DNA of 64,000 nucleotides from Leptodontidium sp. MPI-SDFR-AT-0119. Taxonomy: Eukaryota > Ascomycota > Leotiomycetes > Helotiales > Leptodontidiaceae. The DNA lies in assembly GCA_020726505.1 (NCBI GenBank), contig JAHLEZ010000002.1, positions 2,790,001 to 2,854,000 of the forward strand, written 5' to 3'. The first letter of the stretch is position 1; every line of letters begins with the position of its first letter. Below, piece by piece: positions 33,020-43,047 of the stretch. Position numbers and translations under genes: made by a program. The notes under the pieces were generated by a model. That model had not been told where the DNA came from and did not search any database. It worked only from the letters and a program-made list of their open reading frames with translations.

Positions 33020-34469
33020 CTACCCATCAAGACCAAACTCATACCTCGCCTTCAAAACATACGGGCCATCCTCCGGTCCAAAGATCTGCTTAGAATCTCT
33101 CCCCCACTCAGGGTGATTAATGGCATCAATCCAATCCTCGACCTCCATGACGATACACGAGTACTGCTCTACGACTCTCGGGCGATCGGTCACATTGAAG
33201 AGACCCTGTGTTGATTTCAGGGCCACGGAGCCGTTCTGTCCGCCGCACGAGTAGACTTGGAAGGCGTCTTGGTCGGTGTAGATGTTGACTGAGATGCCGG
33301 ACCACGAGGAGGAGAGGGTTGCGACCGGTAAGGCGTCCCAGGCGTAGGGGGTGGGGCGGTTGGTCAGGTAGCATGTATCTGTTGTTCATTGTGTCAGAAT
33401 TTATCCCATAAGGTATCATAATAAATGATCGGACATATCTAGTCTAGTGTAGACTGAGGAAGGGAAGGGAGAAAACTCACCATAACCAGTACAGTTGCCA
33501 CCACAGTTACCCAACAAATCCGGATTTGTGAAGTTCGCACCAATCTGCTTTGGCTTGCTCCAGAAATCGTTCAGACCATCTTTCTCGTTGGCGAGAATGT
33601 TGCCTGTAGGGATGAGGATGGAGTCTGTGTCGACGCGTTGGCCGCCGTATGGGAGGTGTAGGGTATGGTTTAAAGCAGTGGCTGTCTCGTTATTGGCGAA
33701 GCCGTCGAGATTCCAGTAGACCTGTTTATTGTTTGTCAGTTCTCTATCTCTCATGCTCGAATTCTACGTCCTTCTGGAATACATTTCATTTGGTTGTGGG
33801 TGAGGCTCGGACTGAGGCTGGAAGAGAAAGCTGAAGAGGAGGGAAGGGAAAAGGGGGAAAACTCACATGACTACTCAACATAATCGGCGTCTTCTGCTCC
33901 AGACTGAAAGCCGTCATGCTGAAGTCCCACGTCATATTCCCCAGCGTATACGTGACATAACTGATCACTTCCCCAGGAAACCCTTGATTTCCTGCCTCAT
34001 CGACAAGACTGAAAGTGATGCTATTTTCGGTATAAGCTACAACGGTCCAATTCCGCCAATCCCAGCCATCAGGACCGCCATGGAGCGTATCCACGCCATC
34101 AGGGTGCTCAGGCGTGGGGTGCTCGTTGGGGAGGATATTGTAACTCGTGCCGTCGATGGAGAAGGTTGAGTTCTTGATTCGGTTCGCGTAACGGCCTGGC
34201 ACGCCTCCGAAATGGGGGTGTTGCTTGTCGATGCTGTAGTAGGAGGCGTTATCCCAGCCGGTTACGATGTCTCGCTCTATGCCGGAGGTATCGTTCAGGA
34301 AGAGGTTGGAGATGGAGGCACCGTATGGCACAAAGCTCGCGCGGATGTTGGTTCCTGAGATGGTGTATTTACCATCAGCGTCTGGGCCGGGGACGGATGT
34401 GGTGTTGGATGTCGCTTGAGCGGCGATTGAAGATACCCAGAGGGCGGATGAGAGGAGTGTAGAGCGCAT
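33020..34469 (-). CDS. secreted aldose 1-epimerase (mutarotase)
   Basis: Three exons: 33867-34469, 33481-33721 and 33020-33378 (1203 nt, 400 aa). The ATG at 34469 is chosen because it gives a clean signal peptide (MRSTLLSSALWVSSIAAQ); another ATG lies 8 codons upstream. Family motifs are present: FVPYGASISNLFLND, GRYANRI, LHGGPDGWDWRNW (catalytic His region), SSHVYWNLDG, and ALKSTQGLFNVTDRP with IVMEVEDWIDAINHPEWG near the end. Aldose 1-epimerases interconvert alpha and beta anomers of sugars such as glucose and galactose. With many N-x-S/T sites and the signal peptide, an extracellular role in sugar use is likely. Length fits secreted fungal members. Confidence 0.9.
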
Positions 34470-35918
34470 CTTGATAGGATTGAACTTCCACAACTACAGG
34501 TCCAATAGAATTGACAAAAGCTCAAGCTCTGAGAAGTGCTCCAGGAAGTGACACAGAAGACTCGGTGAGAGAAAATCGCGAGGAGGGGGGTAGCTCCAGC
34601 TTTATACACTACAATCAAGCTACAAAGCTACCTTACCAGCATTACTTACCAGCTTCGAGCTCCCATGCAGCTGCATGCGTCTTGTCATCCGAACCTAGCT
34701 TCTTTCTCAGGAACGGGGAATAACTAAACTATTTTCCTGCTAGGATTCCCTCCCCTCGGTTCATTTGACGTGATGGAATACCGAACCAGCTGATCTCCTA
34801 TGACGCTTGCGTGTAAGAGCACCTATGAGAGAGGGGAGAGGGAAGGAGAGGAGGAGAGAGAGAGGGAAAAAAAAAAAGTGACTTCTGCACCACGATGCCA
34901 ATGCGGGGAAAGCTTGTACCCCATAGGACGGATCTCCAGACCCGTCACCGTATAGAAGAAAGAGGACAGGATACCGCTCGGTGGACTAACACGAGCTATA
35001 CCATGCGACAGCCAGATATGTAGTAGTGCGCCGGAATAACTACGTACCAAGAAACATTTTGACAGGCCTTGACAGGCACCGGAAGTCAACAATTCGTCAT
35101 GGGGAAGCTCGGGGAGCTCGGTGAAGAATTGTCCAGTACTAATCTGAGAGACGAGATGACGTTGGAATAGCTTCATATGATTGGTGCGTTTATGTGATCG
35201 GCTCCTACCCCAGCTTCAACTACCTTGGCTGTCGTTAGTTGCGGGGTTGAAGACATTCAGCACATCCACTGAACTCCCAGTCAGTTCAAGCTTTTGGCTA
35301 TTCCGCCAGCAGGAGGAGGCGCGCATCGGTTCTTTTGCGGTCTTATTACTGGTGCGCATGTTGTGTGACGGGGGGAGACCGGTATTACTTCTGGAAGGAG
35401 GATGGTAGCTAGCGGTGGGGGTCGGAGCATGGGAGGATACAGTGCGTATGCATGGGGAGCTGTCAGTTGACTCGAGCGGATGCTGGGGAAAGAGGCTGGG
35501 GAAGGACAACTCTGGAGGTGATCCTTGTTGACATATCGGAAATTGATGCATTGGACCTTGGAAGTGATGCGGTGCAATGGAAGGGATGTGGCAGTGTGCT
35601 TGTTATTGTTTTCCCGCTTGAGGAAGGAATTCAACCAGACAGACGGATAGGCAGGCAAACAGATAGGCTTTCGTTTACCAGGAACCATATAGAACATACT
35701 GTAGAACGACAAACTGACATCCAGAACGAGGGCTTCACAGTGGGACCGACTCAGAACCATGCAGGTCCTGGCTGGGATGTTAAGTCATACATTCTAGCCC
35801 TGCGGACCACTCTCGATACCTACAAACCCCAATCGCAAAGAAACAGCACCGCCAGATATCAACACTCCCTGTCCCTTCACCCATCCTTCCAAGAAAATCA
35901 ATTTCCGCCTGCCAATGC
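34470..35918. other. intergenic region
   Basis: Lies between two leftward genes and holds the aldose epimerase promoter and the 3' region of VMA2. A purine/pyrimidine-biased stretch (GAGAGGGA-type) occurs at 34825-34875. Open frames are short and conflict with one another. No gene is supported. Confidence 0.55.
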
Positions 35919-37782
35919 TCACGCATCAATCAAGTTCTCTTCCTGACCAGCTCCGTTCGGCTTAGCATCATCGCTGTTGTCCTTGGTATCCTTGCTTCCC
36001 TTGCCCTTCCCCTTGCGGTCAGCAGCAGATCGTTGATAGAACTCTGCGAGAACCTTTCCTGGAATACGGTTGAGGAGTTCCTTTGGATAAATTCTCAACA
36101 GACTCCATGCCTGATCGAGAGACTCGTAGATAGTTCTCGATTCGTAAGGCGATTGTGAAATGAAAGTTCGCTCGAACTTCTCCAAGAACTCGAGGGAGAG
36201 CTTATCTTCGGATGACAGAGCCTCCTCACCAACGACTGCCTTCATCGCGGCAGCATCACGACCAATGGCGTACTTGGCGTACAGCTGGTTGGAAACATCA
36301 CCGTGGTCCTTTCTGGTAAGACCCTCTCCAATGGCAGACTTCATAAGACGAGACAGCGAGGGGAGGACGTTGATTGGTGGGTAGATACCACGATTGGACA
36401 GTTGACGATCAATGAAGATTTGTCCTTCCGTAATGTAACCCGTCAAATCGGGAATTGGATGTGTGATATCTTCGTTGGGCATGGTCAAAATGGGAATCTG
36501 GGTAATGGATCCATTTCGTCCTTGAACACGACCAGCACGTTCGTAGATGGTCGACAAATCCGTGTACATGTAACCGGGGTATCCACGACGACCTGGAACT
36601 TCCTCACGGGCGGCTGAGACCTCACGAAGTGCATCACAGTATGCAGTCAAATCGGTAAGAATGACCAAGACGTGCTTCTCGAGTTGGTAGGCATAGTATT
36701 CGGCGGTGGTGAGGGCAAGACGAGGGGTAATAATACGTTCAATCCTAGGATTTGTTAGCAAGTTCCCAACGCCAAATCATAGGCACCTACGTGGGGTCGT
36801 TGGCCAAGTTCAAGAACAACGTTACACGCTCCAAACTGCCGTTCTCCTCGAAATCTCTGGTGAAGAAACGAGCAGTTTCCAAGTTCACACCCATAGCTGC
36901 GAAAACAATCGAGAAATTGTCTTCATGCCCATCGTGTGTTCCCTTGTTCGTCACACCTTGCTTCTGAACCAATCCAGCCTGTCGACAAATCTGGGCAGCA
37001 ATTTCATTATGTGGGAGACCAGAGGCGGAGAAGATGGGGATCTTCTGTCCACGAGCAATGGAGTTCATGGTATCAATGGCTGAAATACCGGTTGAGATCA
37101 TTTCTTCGGGGTACACCTGCACATCTCAGCTTCATCCGCTTCTTGGGTGTATGCAAAACTCACTCGTGAGTATGGGTTGATAGGGCTTCCGTTGATGTCC
37201 AAGTAATCCTCTGCTAGGACCTTTGGTCCCTTATCAATAGCTCTTCCTGATCCATCGAAGATACGACCCAACATATCCTCGGAAACACCAAGCTTCAAAC
37301 TTGATCCTGTGAACTCGACTTTGGACTATACATCATCAGCATATATCTCTAGCAACCATCCTTGCAGTGTTCATACCCTCTTGACATCAATGCCAGATGT
37401 GCCTTCGAATACCTAGTCGCCAGTAAGTCGTCTGCATCTGCCATTCGATTATCGGAAGCTATACCTGCACCACAGCTCTATCACCTATCCCGCAGCGAAG
37501 TTAGCGATTATCCAATTGATGCGATTGAAGCTATCAGCCTACCTCGAGCTTCCAGAACCTGTCCAGAACGTTGGGTGCCATCAGGCAGCGTCAACGTAAC
37601 GATCTCATTGTATCTCGGGAATTTGACCTTCGCAGATATCAGCATTCAATCCCCAGCCATCTGCCCTTATCGAAAGCACTCACGTTCTCCAGGATAACCA
37701 GAGGACCGTTCACGCCCCCAATGGTGTTGTATCGGATCCTTGGCGTAACACTGTACGAGGACGGCTCCCGTGGATCTCCCAT
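35919..37782 (-). CDS. VMA2: V-type proton ATPase subunit B
   Basis: Seven exons: 37684-37782, 37543-37627, 37465-37484, 37377-37412, 37164-37325, 36791-37116 and 35919-36744 (1554 nt, 517 aa, the length of yeast Vma2). The ATG at 37782 gives [19 protein letters not shown], the usual N-terminus. Conserved blocks include [66 protein letters not shown] and [20 protein letters not shown]. The non-catalytic B subunit alternates with subunit A in the V1 ring that drives proton pumping into vacuoles and endosomes. Exon 3 is only 20 nt and exon 4 only 36 nt. The product looks fully intact and is almost certainly essential. The tail is Lys/Asp rich and ends ENLIDA. Confidence 0.97.
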
Positions 37783-38633
37783 GATGGCGACTCTGGCGGG
37801 AATCGAGAGTAGAGCGAGGGCAGCAGCTGAAGCTTGAGAGAAGCTTGCCTGCGATCGTGGAGTTGTGCGGATGGAGTGCGAGCTGGCGGTCGTGGGGGAG
37901 GTTGATAGAGCTTGACTTGCTTTTTGGAGGAGCAACTGGAGCTTAGCTCGGATAAGTAAACGGTTACGAGTTACGTAAGCACAATTCTTGGCAGCCACCC
38001 ATGAAGACTTCCTCCGATTTCATCAATTTCAAGTATATCTTCAAAACAGACGGCTAACAAACAAAAAACTTCACTACAAAAGAGTGTACCATATGTATAT
38101 CAGCTGCTATTCTTCCCACGTTTGTCTTAGCATTCATCAGAGATGGTTGTCTGGCGTTTACCACGCGACTGCACTACAAAGCCTTCTCACTTCTATTACC
38201 GTCTTTCAAGTTTATCAAGTACCAGATTATTGAAATCTCCCATTCCTCAACAACACCATCTCTCATCCCCTTTTTCTCCCCTCATTGATCTTATCCACAG
38301 GCAACATCTCCCGCAGCACCACCCTGCAACATGCAACCGAGGCTGGCTAAATTCGTCTCCAATGAAGAGTTGATTTCCTGCCTGTACAATTCACTTTAAA
38401 GATCAAAACTAAGGCTTACTTAAACCCAAGCTTGGCTTTTCCTTAAAGTCAATGTTCTGAAATGATTTAGGGACTTTGAATAGACTCTCATTCATAAAGC
38501 GAAGGCTACCTGCCTAGGTAAATCACCTACCTGAAGAGTTATCGCTTCACCGGAGACGAATTTGGCTAGCCTTGATCGCTAACTGTCATAATCAGAATCT
38601 TCAAACCACTATCTGAGCTTCAATGCCTTCCCT
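37783..38633. other. intergenic region, VMA2 promoter side
   Basis: Contains the upstream region of VMA2. The minus-strand frame is open above the chosen start for 72 codons, but the family N-terminus argues it is 5' UTR. Nothing else is recognised. Confidence 0.55.
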
Positions 38634-39180
38634 TCAGCCCCAACTATTCTTCGTCTCATCCAGCGACAACTTCGCCAGCTCATCGACACAAGCCCACATC
38701 TGCTTCACGAGAGGAATATCACTGTTCATGCCCATCGACTGGCGCTCCAGAACAATTTTGTTGTTTTCGATCGCCCCAGTGCTCAAGTGCTCCTCGTTCT
38801 GTTGTTTGGTCTGGTTGGTACTCTCCAGAAGGTTCGTGTAGCAGGCCCGCTCGCTCAGCAGCAGAAGTTCGTAGCTCGTCGCCCTAGGTTGCAACTGGCC
38901 AAGTTCCCGAGCAGAAACTCTGGCCCGTGTCGATCTCCATGTCACAAAAGTGGAGGGAGCGGTGTTCTGCATCGCTGGCACGATTCGCTGCGCGCAGAGC
39001 CTCCATGTAGGTGCCGCCACGCTGTAAGACAATCAAAGCTTCTGGGATACCCATAACGCTTCCACCAACCCCAAGGAGGACCAACTGATGCCATGCTTCT
39101 CGGCGTAATCGATTGCACGTGGGTCGAACGGTCTAGTCTAGTGTGTTGTGAAGTGATCGTTGGTTTCTGCTATGGTAGAG
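38634..39180 (-). pseudogene. degraded tandem copy of the 39663-40616 gene
   Basis: Translations in shifted frames match the neighbouring 317-aa protein in order: NDHFTTH-stop-TRPFDPRAIDYAEKHGISW against NDRFTTHWSGPFHPDALEYAASHNISY, then GGTYMEALRAANRASDAEH against GGTDLNALRTANLAHDEEF, GDELRTS against GAKLRTS, and a final VDELAKLSLDE against VDELEQLALDE. At least one frame change (near 39090) and two stops break it. Clear paralogous remnant, now non-coding. Confidence 0.75.
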
Positions 39181-39662
39181 ATCCAAGCCAGAAGGGAAGC
39201 ACCCTGTGGCAGAATTTTGATGTTGATATTCACATTCAGCAACCCTGCCGGCCTGTCTCCCTATATACTGCCCGAATCTCTCTGTCTTCGCGGGAATAAA
39301 GGAAATGGAGGCAAAGCCTGGTCTTGGACAGTTCCTTTACGCATGCCACTCAAGCAGCTTCCCAACAGAAGATGACTGCCATGGCAATGTATTCGACAAT
39401 CAAATCCGATGAGTTTGGTGAAAGCCTCTCTGTTCATTTCTATGGATCTACTTTTCCCTGCACCGAAGTAACGCATCCACCCGAAAAACAAACCAAGATG
39501 TCTTATCCTGCAACTACAGCAATCTAAACGCAACATCGGATCAAGACAACCTCCCAATCAAATTGCAAATCCCAAAACTCAAACGCCATACATATCAACG
39601 CAGACCAGTTCAAGAAGACCGTTATCCGCACAAGACCAAACCATGAATACGACATCGTCCCA
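39181..39662. other. spacer between tandem copies
   Basis: No coding region supported. It presumably includes decayed upstream sequence of the pseudogene and the 3' region of the intact copy. Confidence 0.5.
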
Positions 39663-40616
39663 TCATTCTATTCTCTGAATGGAGAGATGTGCTGCTCCAT
39701 CATTTGGTTCAGGTTCCATCTCCTGCCGAATCGCATGCTGCCTCTCCCGGACCTTTAGCTGGGCATCAATACCCGTCTCCCAATCCCAATCAGGCTTCGC
39801 TTCATCCAAGGCCAACTGTTCCAACTCGTCAACAAGCTTCAGCATCTCCTCGAGCTGCGAAATCCTCAAAACTGTCCACTCAATCCTTCTTCCCCAAACT
39901 GCCTTTTTCGGATCAGCATCAGGACAAGCCTCATCAATCAGCCTCAGTATCTTAAGCTGCTCTTTGTGGTAATCACGACCATCCCCATGATCTTGTCGAT
40001 GTTGGACTGAAGTCCGCAATTTCGCTCCCCGAGTAGCCGTTCGCCACGAATACGTCACGATCGCGGTCCCCGTGTGGAGATCCGTGTCGACACGGGCTCG
40101 CTGACGGAATTCCTCGTCATGAGCGAGGTTTGCGGTTCGAAGTGCGTTGAGGTCGGTGCCGCCACCACCGCCGAGCATCATGAATCCGCCAGGGTGTCCT
40201 GGTCCGCTCCCAAAGCTGCGGATTTGCTGGCCGAGAAAATCGTAGCTGATGTTGTGCGAGGCTGCATATTCGAGTGCATCGGGGTGGAAAGGTCCGCTCC
40301 AGTGTGTGGTGAAGCGGTCGTTGATTTCTTCATCTGCTGGGCTCGGTAGGTTCGTCGCGTTGGTTGAAGTCGCCAGGTCGCTGAGGTGTTGGGGTTCTCG
40401 GGATTCTCTGAGGATCTTGGATTCTCTGCCATCTTGTGAAGCTTGTGATATGTTCCTGTTCAATGATGGTGAGCTGGAGACTGTTGTTGAATTTCTACTT
40501 GGATGGGATTTCAAGAGGTATTTATACCATTCTTCCATGTCCCTGATGAGTTCCTTAACAAAGAGCACCGTTACGATATCTGCAGGCGACCACAGCAATC
40601 GCCGACAATGCTTCAA
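39663..40616 (-). CDS. hypothetical protein with tandem pseudogene copy
   Basis: Uninterrupted frame of 318 codons (317 aa). No signal peptide or recognised domain. A Ser/Asn-rich N-terminal region (residues ~35-95) precedes a region with a Gly run (GGFMMLGGGGGTD near 150) and a charged, probably helical C-terminal half (DYHKEQLKILRLIDEACPD, LEEMLKLVDELEQLALDEA). Similarity to the degraded copy downstream covers residues ~100-290 and supports that this frame is a gene. The first Met may be too far upstream; MEEWYKYLL at codon 27 is an alternative start. Function unknown; probably a lineage-restricted fungal family. Confidence 0.65.
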   Translation of the reverse strand: MKHCRRLLWSPADIVTVLFVKELIRDMEEWYKYLLKSHPSRNSTTVSSSPSLNRNISQASQDGRESKILRESREPQHLSDLATSTNATNLPSPADEEINDRFTTHWSGPFHPDALEYAASHNISYDFLGQQIRSFGSGPGHPGGFMMLGGGGGTDLNALRTANLAHDEEFRQRARVDTDLHTGTAIVTYSWRTATRGAKLRTSVQHRQDHGDGRDYHKEQLKILRLIDEACPDADPKKAVWGRRIEWTVLRISQLEEMLKLVDELEQLALDEAKPDWDWETGIDAQLKVRERQHAIRQEMEPEPNDGAAHLSIQRIE

Positions 40617-41469
40617 AAGCTGCCAGCTCCCTTCTCAATTACGTCAATGATACAGCTATGTCTTATGTTCATTTTTCTGATTGGTACTCTGTTATTTCAT
40701 TTCGTTTCATGGTTGTTTCTCTTGCTTTCATTGCTTTGAGTCATTCTTTCATTTATTGATTACTTCATGACAGATTTCTCATGCACAGTTCAATCCAGTA
40801 AGAATTTGACGGATAAGAGCGACATCCCCATGAAATACAGGCATCCGACTTTCGCGTATGAATGGAAGGTCAACAGAGTGATCTCTGACTCAATAGGTAT
40901 AGCTTTTGAACTTGACATATCAGCAGCTGGCCTTCCCAGACTCTTTCCTATCAACCCTAGAAGATAAGCATACGGCAAAGTTCTTCAATCAATGCAATGT
41001 GACATTCGCTGCAGCTTCTCTGCTTTTGATGGAGGCCCCGGGAACTTCACAATCTAAAATCATCCTTGAATGAAGCACCGCGTGCCCTGGGCATCATCCT
41101 TGTCCATTTTCGGCCAGAGAAATGGCTATCGGAGCTCCTGCGCTTGTTCTTTGAATCTTTGATTTCTGCTTCATTATTTTTGCGTCGACTCTCTCTGTAT
41201 GTTGCCGCCTCGTAGTTTCATAATGTGAGCCTTCCCTTACTCTGCTTGTCTGCCAAGAGCCGACACAAGTGAGACGTCAGGGCTTCAGGATTCACAGTGG
41301 GAGCGGTGTTTGGGTATACGAACCCGCAAAAAATTTACTCTGAGAAGGAAAGGGAAAGAGAAAACTTCAAAGTCCAGCGAGAGGATCGTATTATTTCGTT
41401 TAAACGACAGAATCAAGGTACAGTCACAGACATCTTCCTACACCGACACCTCCACCGGCCTCTCCGCCC
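40617..41469. other. intergenic region
   Basis: Contains the promoter of the hypothetical gene and the 3' flank of the methyltransferase. Short open frames near 40770 and 41300 have no recognisable content. Confidence 0.55.
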
Positions 41470-42252
41470 TCACTCAACAACGGCCAACAAAAACCCATCC
41501 ACCATATCTCCAGGCTCCTTCTTCCATCCACTAACAGTCGAAATCATCGTTGCAGTAACCCCCTCCATCCTTCCCACCTTACTAACCAATGTCTCCCTCC
41601 CCTCAACATCCCCACCCTCAAACAGCTCCCTCACAACATTATCCACATAAACCACACCCCCCTTCCTCGTCAACTTCACCGCCTCGACAAAATACTCCCA
41701 CTGCTCATCCCAATCCGCATCCAGAAACACAAAATCAAACACCCTCCCCTCTTCCCTCAGTTTCGGCATAACATCCAGCGCCGCGCCGAGAATAATATCG
41801 ATATTTCCCGCCATGCCCGCTTGCGCTATATTCTTCAACGCAATATCCCGGTGTTTTGGGTTGATCTCAATGCTAGTCACTGAGGCGCCAGTGGATGCGA
41901 ACCAGAGCGTGCTGTAGCCTCCTAAGGTACCGATCTCGAGAACAGACTTCGCGCCCATGAGTTTACATTGCAGGGCGAGGAATTGGCCTTGTAGGGGGGA
42001 GATTGTGATGGGTGGGAGGCCGGCGGAGAGGGAGTTTGAGAAGGCAGTTTGGAGATGGGGGTTCGGTGGGAGTAGGTGTGTTTCGGCGTGGGTGGTGAGT
42101 TTGCTGACTTGAGCCAGCTTGCCGGTTGCTCTTGTTGACATTTTGAGGGGGTGGGTGGGTTGGTTTGGTGTGAAAGTGAGGTGAGGGAGGGTTGTTAGTG
42201 CTGGCTTTGTGATGGTGGTTTTGAGTATGAATGAAGAGTGTCTTTTAAGCAT
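41470..42252 (-). CDS. SAM-dependent O-methyltransferase (CCoAOMT-like, family 3)
   Basis: Intronless, 260 aa. The Rossmann core has motif I VLEIGTLGGYSTLWFA (near residue 104), an acidic SIEINPKH turn binding SAM ribose, then VFDFVFLDADWDEQWEYF and VVYVDNVVRELF. The DAD and DN residues are the metal-binding positions of cation-dependent caffeoyl-CoA/catechol-type O-methyltransferases. The first ~37 residues are Thr/Pro/Lys-rich and may be a mitochondrial presequence; an internal Met (MSTRATGKLAQ) starts the conserved part and is an alternative start. The substrate is probably a small catechol or phenolic compound, which the sequence cannot specify. Confidence 0.9.
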   Translation of the reverse strand: MLKRHSSFILKTTITKPALTTLPHLTFTPNQPTHPLKMSTRATGKLAQVSKLTTHAETHLLPPNPHLQTAFSNSLSAGLPPITISPLQGQFLALQCKLMGAKSVLEIGTLGGYSTLWFASTGASVTSIEINPKHRDIALKNIAQAGMAGNIDIILGAALDVMPKLREEGRVFDFVFLDADWDEQWEYFVEAVKLTRKGGVVYVDNVVRELFEGGDVEGRETLVSKVGRMEGVTATMISTVSGWKKEPGDMVDGFLLAVVE

Positions 42253-43047
42253 GAAGAATTGTTTGAGAAGGAGAGAGATGATCAGAATTTAGAATGCAAA
42301 TTTTGGGATCTGATACGATATTTATACCTTGATTTTGTCTACTCGGGTAAACACCATTCGCTTATCCCCCTTTGGATAAATCCGACCCTCTCCACCATCG
42401 AATAACAACATTCCTTCCAACTTGAGCCAAAGCTAAAATCTCACACAGTGCATATATACAAGTGACTCAAGGCAACAATGCTGCCTGGAGTGACGGGATA
42501 ATGTGTTTAGAGGTCCATCTGCTAAAGTCCGTAGACAATCATCTGGTGATGCGGATACGGAGTTCGAGCCAGATGTTGAACACCGATATGCCAGACTGAC
42601 TGGTAGGCCGGATTTATGCGAAATGATGTTTTGTTGGTTGTCTGAGTTGAGTGGGATGGCATTTTCAAAAGGCTCATGCCCAGAAAAGTCTTTCCTGGTG
42701 TTGGAGATCGTATAGTAGGCTCGAGAGCCATGGAGAGGGACTTGATCTAGGGACAGAATAGGGGGGTTGCTATCGGGCTTAAGCGAGCCAGGCGATTCGC
42801 TGGGTAGCAACCCAGGATAACAGTGTTCATTTTGGAGACCAGCTCAGTACTTTCACCCGCAGTCCTAAATAGAACCAGCAGAAAACATGTTTTTCTTGGG
42901 TGTTGTCAAAGATTCATGAAATTATTAGCTGTTGATGTTGTTTTTGACAAATGAAATGCTACATATGGTATATCGCGAACTCGAATCAGATTCATCCCAA
43001 GCCATTTACCCTTTACTTACACCCCCTCCCTTACACCCTCAATTAAT
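42253..43047. other. intergenic region, one unassigned open frame
   Basis: A minus-strand frame of 125 codons (42433-42810) and an overlapping plus frame have no recognisable content and opposite-strand alternatives of similar length. I do not call a gene. Confidence 0.45.

Noticed and set aside
35281..35946. Overlapping 159- and 164-codon frames on both strands
   Set aside because: They overlap antisense to each other, have no recognisable composition, and lie in the 3' flank of VMA2.
42433..42810. 125-codon minus-strand frame
   Set aside because: No domain, a competing overlapping frame (42522-42731), and no paralog in the window. Could be real but not supported.
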